Assembly: GCA_031422295.1 (NCBI GenBank)
Contig: JANOQM010000030.1
Span: 124,001-188,000 of the forward strand
Reading direction: 5' to 3'
DNA length: 64,000 nucleotides
Source of the DNA: JANOMH01 sp031422295
Lineage (GTDB): Bacteria; Pseudomonadota; Alphaproteobacteria; Rhodobacterales; Rhodobacteraceae
Shown: positions 32,201-40,714 of the stretch, in pieces
Layout of the letters: each line of letters begins with the position of its first letter
Numbering within the stretch: the first letter of the stretch is position 1
Notes under the pieces: model-generated
What the model was told of the DNA's origin: nothing
The model's database searches: none
Seen by the model: the letters and a program-made list of their open reading frames with translations, nothing else
Translations under genes and position numbers: made by a program

Positions 32201-33986
32201 CGGTGCTTGCCCCGCTGGTCAGGTCGGCGGCACCGACGGCGAACAGGGCCGGGGTCCGCACCGAAAAATCAGTAATCCGGGTGCCGGTGGTGTCACGGTT
32301 GGCGATGACTTCGACTGCGCCCTGACCGCGTAGCAATGGGTCCAGCGCGCTGATCCCAAGGGTCAGGTCAGTGGTCTGCCCGGTCAAGATCAGGTCAAAT
32401 ATCCCGTCCAGCGGCCTGATTGTGCTGACCAGTAACACCTCTGCAGCCCCGCCCAGATCAAGCCCGGTCAGCGCGTCAAACCTTGCGGCATCACCGGCAG
32501 TCAGGGCAATGCTGGACCGGGTTTCAAACCCATCTGCAGGCCCGGCGATGGTGCCTTGCACATCCGCCTCGATCCCTGGCCCTTGCAGGGTTAGCCGGGC
32601 GATCTGAAGCGGGCCATCATTTTCGCGCAGGAACCTGATTTCGCCCGATAAACTGTCGCCAAGCGCGCGGGCAAGGGCCGCATTATCCAAGCCGATCCCA
32701 GTGGCGGCATAGGCCAGATCAGCGCTGAACCGGCCCGGCGTTGCCCCCATGGCCCGCACAATCGTGCCGCCGCCTGACAGGGTCAGGTCAGGGATCAGCA
32801 GGCCGGGCCGGGTAAAGTTGGCAAGGGTGAAATCGCCGGTCCAACCATCATCTGCGGCCGCATCAAACTGCACATCCAGCAGCATCGACTGTACTGTGGT
32901 CGCGGCCCCGGAAATTGGCAGCACCACCGGTTCGCCGCCCTCACTGCCAATCTGACCCTTCAAGGCAAACCGCGCAGGCCAGCCCTCGGGGGTGAAATCC
33001 GCTGACCCGGCCAACGCCAGGGACGCAGTGGTAATCTGCAGGGCTGACAGGCTGGCCGCGCCATCGGCAGTCTGTGCGCCCTGCACCAACAGTTGCACAT
33101 CGGTGCCAAAAAAGTCCCGGTAATCCGGGGCCAAAAGTGGGGTGACGTCGCCACGTATATCCAGACTGAAACTGCGCCCCACGGGCCCGCCATCAGGGTC
33201 GGGCAGGGCGGCAAGGCCCAAGGTTCCGCTGATCCGCTCAACCTCATCGGTAGCAATGGTCAGGTCGGCGTCATAATCATCAATCGAGGCGGTTCCGGCC
33301 AAGGTCAGTTGCACCGCAGGCCGCCCCGGCAGGTCCAGCAGGCGTGCGATAATCCCGTCTTCCGCCTCGGTCAGGTCAGCAGTCAGGGCCAGCACGCGGG
33401 TGATGTTGGAATAGGCCCCGTCAATTTCAAACCGCCCGGCCTGTTCGCCAATCCGGTCGGCCAGCAGCCGCGCCGATCCTTCGCCACCCGACAAGGCCAC
33501 AGTGCCATTCAGACTTAGCGATATTTCCTCGCCCAGCAACGGCGCGCCCAATGTAATGCGCGTGGCGGTCACGGCTGTAATATCCACCGACACCGGCAGC
33601 TCCGGCAGGGCAAAGGCCGATGCCTCGGGGCTGGGGTCCTCGGATTCGCTGACGGGTGCGCGGAAAATCGTAATCTGATCGGCGGTCAGGGCGTTAATCT
33701 CGATCCGGCCACTCAGCAGGGCAGACCGGTTCCAGTCCAGCACCAGCCCCTCCATCCGCAGCCAGACCCCGGTCGCATCGGCCACGGTCAGCACCCGGAT
33801 TGTCGCGCGGGAACTCAGCGCGCCGTCAAACCCGGATATCATCACAGCGCGGCTGACCCCGGACAGATTGTCGGAAATGAAACTGGCGATATAGCCGCTG
33901 TCTTGTTCCTCTTGCGCTGTCATCTCTTGGGCATTGGCTGTCAGTGGCCAAAGCAAAAGCGCAATGATCCAAACCAACACCCGCAT
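29211..33986 (-). CDS. tamB: Translocation and assembly module subunit TamB (DUF490)
   Basis: A 1591-residue protein with an N-terminal signal anchor (MRVLVWIIALLLWPLTANAQ) and a very long run of beta-rich repeats, many opening with variants of LDLTLSGQ...LGFAPLDPLLAGEG, before the conserved DUF490/TamB C-terminus (FNLVRGRLEVLQQRFDLTEGSATLEGDF ... MDGPISEPTVSFTSAPELPQDEVLAQLIFGRDLS). It spans the periplasm as a hydrophobic groove, working with TamA in outer-membrane protein insertion and anterograde lipid transport. It overlaps tamA by TGATG (33986-33988). Confidence 0.95.
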   Translation of the reverse strand: MRVLVWIIALLLWPLTANAQEMTAQEEQDSGYIASFISDNLSGVSRAVMISGFDGALSSRATIRVLTVADATGVWLRMEGLVLDWNRSALLSGRIEINALTADQITIFRAPVSESEDPSPEASAFALPELPVSVDITAVTATRITLGAPLLGEEISLSLNGTVALSGGEGSARLLADRIGEQAGRFEIDGAYSNITRVLALTADLTEAEDGIIARLLDLPGRPAVQLTLAGTASIDDYDADLTIATDEVERISGTLGLAALPDPDGGPVGRSFSLDIRGDVTPLLAPDYRDFFGTDVQLLVQGAQTADGAASLSALQITTASLALAGSADFTPEGWPARFALKGQIGSEGGEPVVLPISGAATTVQSMLLDVQFDAAADDGWTGDFTLANFTRPGLLIPDLTLSGGGTIVRAMGATPGRFSADLAYAATGIGLDNAALARALGDSLSGEIRFLRENDGPLQIARLTLQGPGIEADVQGTIAGPADGFETRSSIALTAGDAARFDALTGLDLGGAAEVLLVSTIRPLDGIFDLILTGQTTDLTLGISALDPLLRGQGAVEVIANRDTTGTRITDFSVRTPALFAVGAADLTSGASTATFDLTVTDIGAALPGLSGPATLIGKAYRDPNGAIAADLDATLPGGQTVISVSRPPALENAPFSVEIFAALPDLADFSDLTGRPLAGSMNVGMTGTIASDPALIDLTITGTTQDLGLGIAQLDPLLAGTGTIVGQIAGTGLNELSLDSLSVSTTALTATGAVQLSDGAISSTVDLRVRDAAVSIPGLTGPVEVSGSANRAADGALLADLNGSVMGAVMIVTLSQPAGAPINAEVFADLRDLNRFSALAGRPLGGGATVGLTGILAADLGTFDLTLSGQSRDLELGFAPLDPLFAGEGTFEGRLARTGPTQFRVEGLALRTAVLTAIGSASFNDGVGQAGAEIKLAQIGLIAPGLDGPAQLQGTAVMRADRAITAQATAAGPQTTGSFTASLAAGAAEYVTELAVNIDDLSPYSALIGQPVSGGLNARITGTVGARTNQFDLTLAAQTRNIDPGDATAALLLRGAGSVNGRFLRGDQGGLRVEGLQVRFPNLTVSGGLDGRGGAGNASFEARLTDIGLFTPEFSGPVTVTGMSQRDAAGNWQVNTQADGPGGTNAVILGQIGGNGILNLTASGYAPLGLVNGILEPRRISGAANFDLALRGRPALNSLSGTLRLSDARLTDPVLSKAVGGITGTVSLSGGRAIVDLSGGLEGGGGLRLSGPVSITAPFAADLTVGLDQLVLRDPTLYETTASGTISVTGPLAGGAVIAGMIDLGATEVQVPSSGVSALGDLPVVRHINTPADVQLTLARAGLTNQGGAAGAGNAGPVYPLNLTIRAPARVFIRGRGLDAELGGQVVLGGTTRAVIPSGQFNLVRGRLEVLQQRFDLTEGSATLEGDFIPVIRLVARTTARTGTVISIIMDGPISEPTVSFTSAPELPQDEVLAQLIFGRDLSAISPLQAVQLAAAVGTLAGRGGGGLIEGFRTGLGVDDFDITSDAAGNTALRVGTYLTENVYTDVTISAGTTAVNLNLDLTDDLTVKGSVSSDGDTGLGIFFERDY

Positions 33987-35791
33987 CAAAACGACTGCCC
34001 GATGCCAATATAGACCTGCAATTCCTCGCCAATCGACGGACCCGAGGCTGGCGTCGCCAAATCCAGCCGGATCGGGCCAATCGGCGTGTCATAGCGCAGC
34101 CCCAGCCCGGCCCCGGCGTGCCAGATGTCGCCCGCTTGGGGCAAGGCGTCGATGCCAATCAGGCCAATATCGTAAAATCCGACCAGCCCGATTTTGTCGG
34201 TCACATCAAACCGGGCCTCTAACTGAGCCCCAATGAAACTGGCCCCGCCGGTTTGGGTCGGCAGCGGGCCCGCCCCAAAATCGCGCAACAGCGAAATGCC
34301 AAGCGACTGATATGGTTGGCCTCGCACGGTGCCGCCGCCGCCGGAATAAAACAGAAAATCGGCAGGGGCGTCCAGCAATCCGGCCCCATAAACCGATCCA
34401 ACCTGCGCCCGCGCGGCAAAGGTCAGCCGGTTTTCTGCGCCAAAACTGCGGTAAACCCGTGCATCGGCATATAGACGCGCCCCATCCGCGCCTCCGGCCA
34501 ACCCAATAAACGGCGTCGCTTGCAGGTCGATAAAATAGCCCGCCGTGGCATCGGTTGCCGTATCGCGCCGGTCCAAACTGGCCCGCAGGGGCAGGGTCAG
34601 CAGGGTATAATCCCGGGTGCGGAACGCGGTTTCCTCACGTGCGGTCAGCAGACCCAGCGATGCCTCATAGGTCAGGTCATCGCGGACATATTTGATAAAT
34701 CCGATGTCAGCCGTGGCCTGCCAAAGAAAATAATCCGGCTCGTCCAGCCGCTGCAGCGCGGCCCCGGCGATCAGGTCGGTATCGGCGTTAAATGTGGCTG
34801 GGCGGCCAAAATCTGCGCCAAGTGTCAGGTCAGGGCCGGCATCCGTATCGCCAATGCCACTGATTTCAGCGTCAAGGCGCAGCCGCTCGGCCCCGCCCAA
34901 CAGATTGCGATGCAGCCAATAGGCCGACAGCGTAATCCCATCGAGCGATGATATTTCCGCGCCAAACCCGAGACGGCGGGGTTTTTGTTCGCTAATTTGG
35001 GCGTCAAATGGCAGGGCGAGAGCGGCGGTATAGGCATCAGCCTCGACCAGCGTTGCGGACAAAAATGCGCCGGTCCGGCGCAGGCGGGTTTCAGCCAAGG
35101 CAACCTCGGACGGGGAATAGACCCGGCCCACCGGCAGCCCCGCAATTTCGATGATCCGGTCGGTGCGGACGGCCTGATTGCCCACCACGGTCAATGCCCC
35201 AAAGGTCAGGCGCGGGCCGGGGTCTATCTGCACGGCAACATCCAGTCGCCGGGCGATATGTTCGGCAGTAATCTGCTGCGCACCGGGTACCGCCTTGGCA
35301 TAGCCCAGATCCTGCCAGCCGGTCACTGCACTGCGCACAGCGGCGCGGATACTGTCAGTCTGCGCAATCTGGCCAGTAGCAAACCCTTGCGGCATGGTGA
35401 TCGCGGGCGGCAGCGGACCAATTTCGGTGCGGCCAAAGGTAAAGACCGGGCCGGGGTCTACGTCTATCACAACCGATCCGATCTGTGCAGGCGCATCCAG
35501 CGGGGCAATGCCTGCAGCCTCGCGGCCATCAATGCTGATCGATACGGTGCCGCCGAAATAACCTTGCCCATACAGACCCGTCAGTATCCGGCGGTAATCG
35601 GCGCGGGCGGCTGCGACATAATCCTGCGCCGACGTGGGCCCCGCGTCCCGCAAGGAAAAGGTCAACGAGGCTGCTGTCAGGACTTCGCGCAAATCCTCGG
35701 CCGCGGGCGGCAGACGCAAAGTGACGTCCTGTGCCAGCAGAGGCTGACCGAAGCCGACCACAACGCTCGCCACCATCGCCCATATCCGCAA
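33986..35791 (-). CDS. tamA: Translocation and assembly module subunit TamA (Omp85 family)
   Basis: A 601-residue outer-membrane protein: a signal peptide, POTRA-like domains (about 25-270; GPVFTFGRTEIGPLP and GPRLTFGALTVVGNQAVRTD), then the 16-strand Omp85 barrel with the VRGQPYQSLG loop motif (VRGY/F type) and terminal Phe. TTG 35791 is preferred as start because AGGGAG lies eight bases upstream and the product begins with a clean signal peptide (LRIWAMVASVVVGFGQPLLAQ, first residue read as Met). TTG 35821 is the alternative. It is translationally coupled to tamB. Confidence 0.93.
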   Translation of the reverse strand: MRIWAMVASVVVGFGQPLLAQDVTLRLPPAAEDLREVLTAASLTFSLRDAGPTSAQDYVAAARADYRRILTGLYGQGYFGGTVSISIDGREAAGIAPLDAPAQIGSVVIDVDPGPVFTFGRTEIGPLPPAITMPQGFATGQIAQTDSIRAAVRSAVTGWQDLGYAKAVPGAQQITAEHIARRLDVAVQIDPGPRLTFGALTVVGNQAVRTDRIIEIAGLPVGRVYSPSEVALAETRLRRTGAFLSATLVEADAYTAALALPFDAQISEQKPRRLGFGAEISSLDGITLSAYWLHRNLLGGAERLRLDAEISGIGDTDAGPDLTLGADFGRPATFNADTDLIAGAALQRLDEPDYFLWQATADIGFIKYVRDDLTYEASLGLLTAREETAFRTRDYTLLTLPLRASLDRRDTATDATAGYFIDLQATPFIGLAGGADGARLYADARVYRSFGAENRLTFAARAQVGSVYGAGLLDAPADFLFYSGGGGTVRGQPYQSLGISLLRDFGAGPLPTQTGGASFIGAQLEARFDVTDKIGLVGFYDIGLIGIDALPQAGDIWHAGAGLGLRYDTPIGPIRLDLATPASGPSIGEELQVYIGIGQSF

Positions 35792-35937
35792 AAAAACCGC
35801 TCCCTGATCATACCCGTCCAATTAGCCACAAAAGCCGGGCAACTAAAACCGCAGAGTTGCAGTCGGCAAGGGTTCGCCGGTTTTTCGGCTGGCACAGAAC
35901 AAGCCGTCACAGGCAGTTTTGGTTCCCTGAATATTTT

Positions 35938-36714
35938 TCAGACTTGCAGTGTAAACGGGTTTACCGGATAGCCGACACTGACCAGATATAGCCCGTCGGG
36001 CGGGCAAACCGGGCCGCAGGCAGCACGGTTCCGCGCCGCCAGTGCGGCAGTCACGTCATCCGGCGACCAAGCTCCAGCGCCGACCCGTTCCAACGTGCCC
36101 ACGATACTGCGCACCTGATTGTGCAGAAATGACCGCGCGGCCAGATGAAAGCGAAACTCCTGCCCCTCGGTCCGGGGAACCTGTTCGACCAGTAGACGGT
36201 CCAGCGTGCGCACCGGGCTGTCGGCCTGACAATCAGTGGCGCGAAACGTGGTGAAATCATGCCGCCCCAGCAGGCGGTCAGCACCCGCCTGCATGGCGTC
36301 CCGGTCCAACCGGACGGCGACCCGCCAGACCAATCCGGCCTCCAGCGTCAGGGGGGCGCGGCGGCTGATCAGACGGTAGGTATAGCACCGCTCAGTGGCC
36401 GAAAACCGGGCATGCCAATCATCCGCGACCCGGGCGCAGGCGGTGATTGCCACCGGCATATGACGCAAATGCGCGTTCAGCGCCTGCGACAGGCGAAACG
36501 GGTCCCAGTCGCGCGCCATATCGCAATGGGCGACCTGTCCGGTTGCATGCACGCCTGCATCAGTCCGGCCAGCGGCGGCGATCAGGTGGGGGCTCGGCTC
36601 GATCCGGTCCAATGCCGCCTCGACCACGCCTTGCACCGAAACTTGCGCCGACTGGCGCTGCCAACCGGCAAACCGGGCGCCGTGATATTCAATTTTCAGG
36701 GCATAGCGGGGCAT
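35938..36714 (-). CDS. truA: tRNA pseudouridine(38-40) synthase
   Basis: A 258-residue enzyme that makes pseudouridine at positions 38, 39 and 40 in the anticodon stem-loop of many tRNAs. The catalytic aspartate is D52 in AAAGRTDAGVHATGQ; RSFLHNQVRSIVGTL near the C-terminus is the second conserved block. ATG 36714 (MPRYALKIEYHGARFAGWQRQ) is the usual start; the longer frame upstream runs through a repeat and is not used. Confidence 0.95.
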   Translation of the reverse strand: MPRYALKIEYHGARFAGWQRQSAQVSVQGVVEAALDRIEPSPHLIAAAGRTDAGVHATGQVAHCDMARDWDPFRLSQALNAHLRHMPVAITACARVADDWHARFSATERCYTYRLISRRAPLTLEAGLVWRVAVRLDRDAMQAGADRLLGRHDFTTFRATDCQADSPVRTLDRLLVEQVPRTEGQEFRFHLAARSFLHNQVRSIVGTLERVGAGAWSPDDVTAALAARNRAACGPVCPPDGLYLVSVGYPVNPFTLQV

Positions 36715-36758
36715 ATCAGGGGGGTATTCCGGCCCCCGCCCAAAATCAATCCCTTCCC

Positions 36759-36843
36759 GTAAGGTGGGTCTTGACCCACCCCTAGGTGTTTTCCCATGCC
36801 ACATGGAGGTATACGGCAGCTGGTAAGGTGGGTTTCAACCCAC
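36759..36843. repeat. Two direct copies of the GTAAGGTGGGT palindrome
   Basis: Copies lie at 36759-36779 (loop CTTG) and 36823-36843 (loop TTCA), each GTAAGGTGGGT plus ACCCAC, in the same orientation and 64 bases apart. They occupy the gap between the divergent truA and ycjX genes, upstream of both starts. Confidence 0.85.
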
Positions 36844-36908
36844 CCCTACCCAACAACGCCGCGCACCCCTATCTTGCGCGGACAGGTCGAACTGAAAGGG
36901 CCCCCCGC

Positions 36909-38291
36909 GTGGTCATCTCTGACATAGCCGAGGCCCTGACAGCGCCGTTTTCCGACCCGGTCGTCCGGCTCGGCGTCACCGGGCTTAGCCGGGCGGGTAA
37001 AACCGTCTTCATCACCGCACTGGTGGCCAATCTGCTGGACCGCGGGCGCATGCCGCAACTGCTGTCTGCAGCCAACGGATCAATTCTGACCGCCTATCTG
37101 CAACCACAGCCCGATGATACGGTTCCGCGTTTCACCTATGAGGAACATCTGGCCCGGCTGACCGCACCCGTGCCAAGCTGGCCAGAAGGCACAAGGCGGA
37201 TCAGCGAATTGCGTCTGTCGCTGCGGGTGCAACCGACCGGATTTCTGGGCAGTTTCAGTGGTCCGCGCACGGTGCATCTGGATATTGTGGACTATCCCGG
37301 CGAATGGCTGCTGGATCTGGGGTTGCTGGACAAAACCTATGCGCAATGGGCGGGCGAAACGCTGGCCCGGCTGCAACAGCGGCCCGAGGCGGCCGAATTT
37401 CTGCGCTTTGCCGGGTCGGTCAATCCTGCGGACCCGTTTAATGAAACTGTAGCGCAGGCTCTGGCGGCCAGCTATGCCGCCCATCTGACCAGCGCCCGCG
37501 CGGCGGGCTGGTCAGATTGCACGCCGGGGCGGTTCCTGTTGCCCGGTGATCTGGCCGGAACGCCTGTACTGACATTTGCGCCGCTGCCCGAACCCGATAG
37601 CCCGCCCCGAAAATCGCTGTGGCGCGAATGTGAACGCCGCTTTGACGCCTATAAAAAACACGTCGTCACCCCGTTTTACCGCGACCATTTTTCACGGATC
37701 GACCGGCAGATCGTGCTGGTTGATGTGCTGGGCGCGATCCATGCAGGACCCCGCGCCGTCGATGATCTGCGCCAGGCTATGGCCGATATCCTGACGGCCT
37801 TTCGTCCGGGCCGGAATGCCTTTCTGCCGCGGCTGTTGCAGGGGCGCCGGGTGGACCGCATCCTGTTTGCAGCCACCAAAGCCGACCATCTGCACCATTC
37901 CCAACACCCGGCCCTGACCGCCATCACCGCAGCCCTGCTGCGCGAGGCCAAGGATCGCGCCGATTTTGCCGGGGCCAAGACGGCGGCTATGTCCATTGCA
38001 GCCCTGCGCACCACGGTCGAGGATACGGTACCGCATCTGGGCGGCAGTCTGGATGTGGTGCGCGGCCAATTGCTGGGGTCCGGCAAACAGGCCGCGTTTT
38101 ACCCCGGCGCATTGCCCGCTGATCCCGCCCGGCTGTTGTCGCCCGCCCGCGAAGGCGCGGAAAAATGGCTGGATGCCGATTATAAAATCATGGATTTCGC
38201 CCCCGCCCCGCTGACCCTGCGCCCCGGCGACGGCCCGCCGCATATCCGGCTGGACAAAGCTGCGCAGTTTTTGTTCGGGGACAAATTATGA
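36909..38291 (+). CDS. ycjX: YcjX family P-loop NTPase
   Basis: A 460-residue cytoplasmic GTPase-like protein. The Walker A GLSRAGKT is at 25-32, and HLDIVDYPGEWLLDLGLLDKTY carries the DxPG-type switch motif. RVDRILFAATKADHLHHSQH is the specificity motif (TKAD). Start GTG 36909 is chosen because GAAAGGG lies about 10 bases upstream; the frame before it reads through a repeat. It overlaps the ycjF-like gene by ATGA. The YcjX/YcjF pair is a stress-associated module; in other bacteria it belongs to phage-shock-type regulons, and this role is only inferred here. Confidence 0.9.
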   Translation: MVISDIAEALTAPFSDPVVRLGVTGLSRAGKTVFITALVANLLDRGRMPQLLSAANGSILTAYLQPQPDDTVPRFTYEEHLARLTAPVPSWPEGTRRISELRLSLRVQPTGFLGSFSGPRTVHLDIVDYPGEWLLDLGLLDKTYAQWAGETLARLQQRPEAAEFLRFAGSVNPADPFNETVAQALAASYAAHLTSARAAGWSDCTPGRFLLPGDLAGTPVLTFAPLPEPDSPPRKSLWRECERRFDAYKKHVVTPFYRDHFSRIDRQIVLVDVLGAIHAGPRAVDDLRQAMADILTAFRPGRNAFLPRLLQGRRVDRILFAATKADHLHHSQHPALTAITAALLREAKDRADFAGAKTAAMSIAALRTTVEDTVPHLGGSLDVVRGQLLGSGKQAAFYPGALPADPARLLSPAREGAEKWLDADYKIMDFAPAPLTLRPGDGPPHIRLDKAAQFLFGDKL

Positions 38292-39298
38292 GTGACAGCA
38301 AAGCCGGACCGGTCCTGTTCGATCTGGACCACGAACCTGCCGCCACCCCCGGCGACGCGCCGCCGGTGCCCGACTTTCTGACCGACGGCCGTCCCGCCGC
38401 CATGCAGCAGGTGGCGCTGCTGGCGGCAAGGTCAGGGCGTCAGTCCACGTTGGGCCGGTGGTTCTGGGGCACCGCCGGGGCGCTGGTCGGATTTCTGGTC
38501 ACATTGGCCGCGTATAATTATGTCGTGGCCCTGTTGGCCAGCCATCCGGCTTTGGGTTGGATTGCGACGGTTTTGTTCGGAGCGTTCCTGGTGGTTCTGG
38601 CGGCCATTGCCCTGCGCGAAATCGCGGCGTTTGGCCGGTTGCGCCGGTTGGATCATATCCAGAAAGCTGCGGCTTTGGCCTTGTCCGCGCATGATTTGGG
38701 CGGTGCCCGGGCTGTGCTGGCACAGCTTGACCGGCTTTATGTAGCACGCGAAAATCTGCGCTGGGGCCGTGCCAGGCTGGCCGAACAACAGGCTGACATT
38801 TTTGACGCCGATGGGTTACTGGGGCTGGCCGAGACAACTGTTCTGGCCCCGCTGGATCAATTGGCCTTGCGCGAGGTCGAGGGCGCAGCCCGCCGGGTGG
38901 CGCTGGTCACGGCCATAGTGCCGCTGGCGCTGGCCGATGTTGCCATCGCCCTGACCGCGAACCTATCGATGATCCGGGCCATCGCCGCCATTTACGGTGG
39001 CCGGGCCGGGGTGTTGGGCAGTTGGCGGCTGATCCGACAGGTGATGACGCATCTGGTGGCCACCGGGGCGGTAGCGGTAGGTGATGACATGATTTCGTCC
39101 ATCGCGGGGGGCGGGCTATTGTCAAAACTGTCGCGCCGCTTTGGCGAAGGGGTGATCAATGGTGCGCTGACCGCCCGGGTGGGCGTGGCCGCGATCGAGG
39201 TTTGCCGCCCCCTTGCCTTTGTCGCCACCCCCCGCCTGTCGGTCAGTGCCTTGGTGCGGCGGGCGCTGACCGGCCTGTTTGGGCAGGCTGAAAAGTAA
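38288..39298 (+). CDS. ycjF: YcjF-like membrane protein (TIGR01620/DUF697)
   Basis: A 336-residue protein with two hydrophobic segments (FWGTAGALVGFLVTLAAYNYVVALL and LGWIATVLFGAFLVVLAAIALRE) and a C-terminal DUF697 domain (IAAIYGGRAGVLGSWRLIRQVMTHLVATGAV ... FGEGVINGALTARVGVAAIEVCRPL). It is translationally coupled to the YcjX NTPase upstream (ATGA 38288-38291). Probable partner of YcjX at the inner membrane; function not established. Confidence 0.9.
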   Translation: MSDSKAGPVLFDLDHEPAATPGDAPPVPDFLTDGRPAAMQQVALLAARSGRQSTLGRWFWGTAGALVGFLVTLAAYNYVVALLASHPALGWIATVLFGAFLVVLAAIALREIAAFGRLRRLDHIQKAAALALSAHDLGGARAVLAQLDRLYVARENLRWGRARLAEQQADIFDADGLLGLAETTVLAPLDQLALREVEGAARRVALVTAIVPLALADVAIALTANLSMIRAIAAIYGGRAGVLGSWRLIRQVMTHLVATGAVAVGDDMISSIAGGGLLSKLSRRFGEGVINGALTARVGVAAIEVCRPLAFVATPRLSVSALVRRALTGLFGQAEK

Positions 39299-39302
39299 AA
39301 AA

Positions 39303-39353
39303 CGGGGCTCTGCCCCTGCTGCGCTCTCCCGGGATATTTAGGGCCAAAGGAAG
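39303..39353. repeat. Hairpin plus GGATATTT-type intergenic element
   Basis: A small hairpin GGGGC-TCT-GCCCC (39304-39316) is followed by CTCCCGGGATATTTAGGGCCAAAGGAAG (39326-39353; read as CTCCCGGGATATTTAGGG and CCAAAGGAAG). It fills the gap between the convergent ycjF-like and FAD monooxygenase genes and is a candidate two-way terminator. Confidence 0.65.
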
Positions 39354-40535
39354 TTATAAGTGTGAAAGTGATCCCAATGGACGCAGCATGGTGCCACAGA
39401 CCAGCGCCGACAGGATGCGCGGGGCTGGCGAAACTTGCGACAAGGGGAACAACATCCGGTCGCGCAGGATTGGCAGCCAGCGGCTGTCGGATTGATATTG
39501 CGGGGTAAAGGCGGCAGAAAACCCCTGATATGTCCAGACGTGCCAGCGCCGGGCCTGGGCGTACAGCTTTAGCGGGTCGGCGCCGTTTGCCAGCTTTATC
39601 GCCTGTGCCAGGGCCAAAGCATCCAGCAAGGCCATATTCGCCCCTTGCCCGAGTTGCGGGCTGGCCCGGTGGGCTGCATCACCGATATGGACCAGTCCGG
39701 GGGCATAGGGGTGGCGCAATGTCCCATGGCTGTAGCGGGCCATGGTCATCTGGGCGGGATCGGTGATTTGCGCCGCAAACGGGGCAAAGGCGGGCCATAG
39801 CGCCGTGGCTTCGTTTTGCCACGCGGTCAATCCCCGGGCCAGCCAATCGGCATGGCTGTGTGCAGGCAGCGACCAGAATATCGCAGCCTTTGGAACCGGA
39901 TCGCCGGGAATCAGCCCAATCGGCAGCACCCCGATCATCCGGTTCGCGGCGCGGTAAGTCTGGCGCAATTCGTCATAAGGCAAAGCCGTTTCGGGCCAGT
40001 CCACAGTGCCCCAGATCGCGCCATAGGGCAGGGGGCGGGATCGCAGCGGCGATAGCGGCGAATTGGCGCCCAGCGCGTCGATGATCAGGTCGGCGGGGGC
40101 GGTTTGCGTGTTGTTGACAAGGGCGAGGCTTTGACCCCGCCGCCCCGTGATCCGCGCCTTGGCGACCAGCGCCGCCCCACTGGACTGGGCGGACGCGAGC
40201 AAGGCCGCAAACAGCGCCGCGCGGTGGATCGCCAGCCCCTGTCTTGGCTGTTGGGGGCTGCCCGTATTCCCCCAGTCATAGGTCACATCCAGCACCCGCC
40301 GCCCCGACACCTCGTGCCCCAGCATCCGGCGCAGCGGGGTGCCCATCGCCTGCGCGGCAGCCAAGGCACCGACCCGGTCCAGCACCATCTGCCCGACCGG
40401 CTGGATCACCAGCCCCGACCCCACCGGGCCTGGCTGATCGAACTGGTCATAGACCGTGACGCCATGCCCCTGTGCGGCCAGCAATGCTGCCGCCGCCAGC
40501 CCGCCAATTCCCGCCCCCGCAATCGAGATCTGCAT
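39354..40535 (-). CDS. FAD-dependent aromatic-type monooxygenase
   Basis: A 393-residue flavoprotein monooxygenase (group A). GxGxxG motif GAGIGG at 7-12, ATG-type motif in the middle, and the FAD/substrate motif LVHIGDAAHRASPQLGQGANMALLDALALA near 280. Ring-hydroxylating relatives (salicylate, ubiquinone-type, 6-hydroxynicotinate) share these; the substrate cannot be read. ATG 40535 is the first Met; the preceding TTG at 40538 is an alternative. It is divergent from ileS with 179 bases between starts. Confidence 0.88.
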   Translation of the reverse strand: MQISIAGAGIGGLAAAALLAAQGHGVTVYDQFDQPGPVGSGLVIQPVGQMVLDRVGALAAAQAMGTPLRRMLGHEVSGRRVLDVTYDWGNTGSPQQPRQGLAIHRAALFAALLASAQSSGAALVAKARITGRRGQSLALVNNTQTAPADLIIDALGANSPLSPLRSRPLPYGAIWGTVDWPETALPYDELRQTYRAANRMIGVLPIGLIPGDPVPKAAIFWSLPAHSHADWLARGLTAWQNEATALWPAFAPFAAQITDPAQMTMARYSHGTLRHPYAPGLVHIGDAAHRASPQLGQGANMALLDALALAQAIKLANGADPLKLYAQARRWHVWTYQGFSAAFTPQYQSDSRWLPILRDRMLFPLSQVSPAPRILSALVCGTMLRPLGSLSHL

Positions 40536-40714
40536 CAATCGTCCCGCTTTACCCTGAACCCTACCCGCACTATAAGCCCGCCCATGATGCGCATCACAGC
40601 CCTGCCTTTGCGAATTATATCCCCGGCGCTCTGAGCCTTTCAGGGCTGCCGGACCAAGGTGTTCGAGGTTTTCACACCGCGCCTTCCCCCCTCCTTTTGC
40701 AATGGATGCCCCCG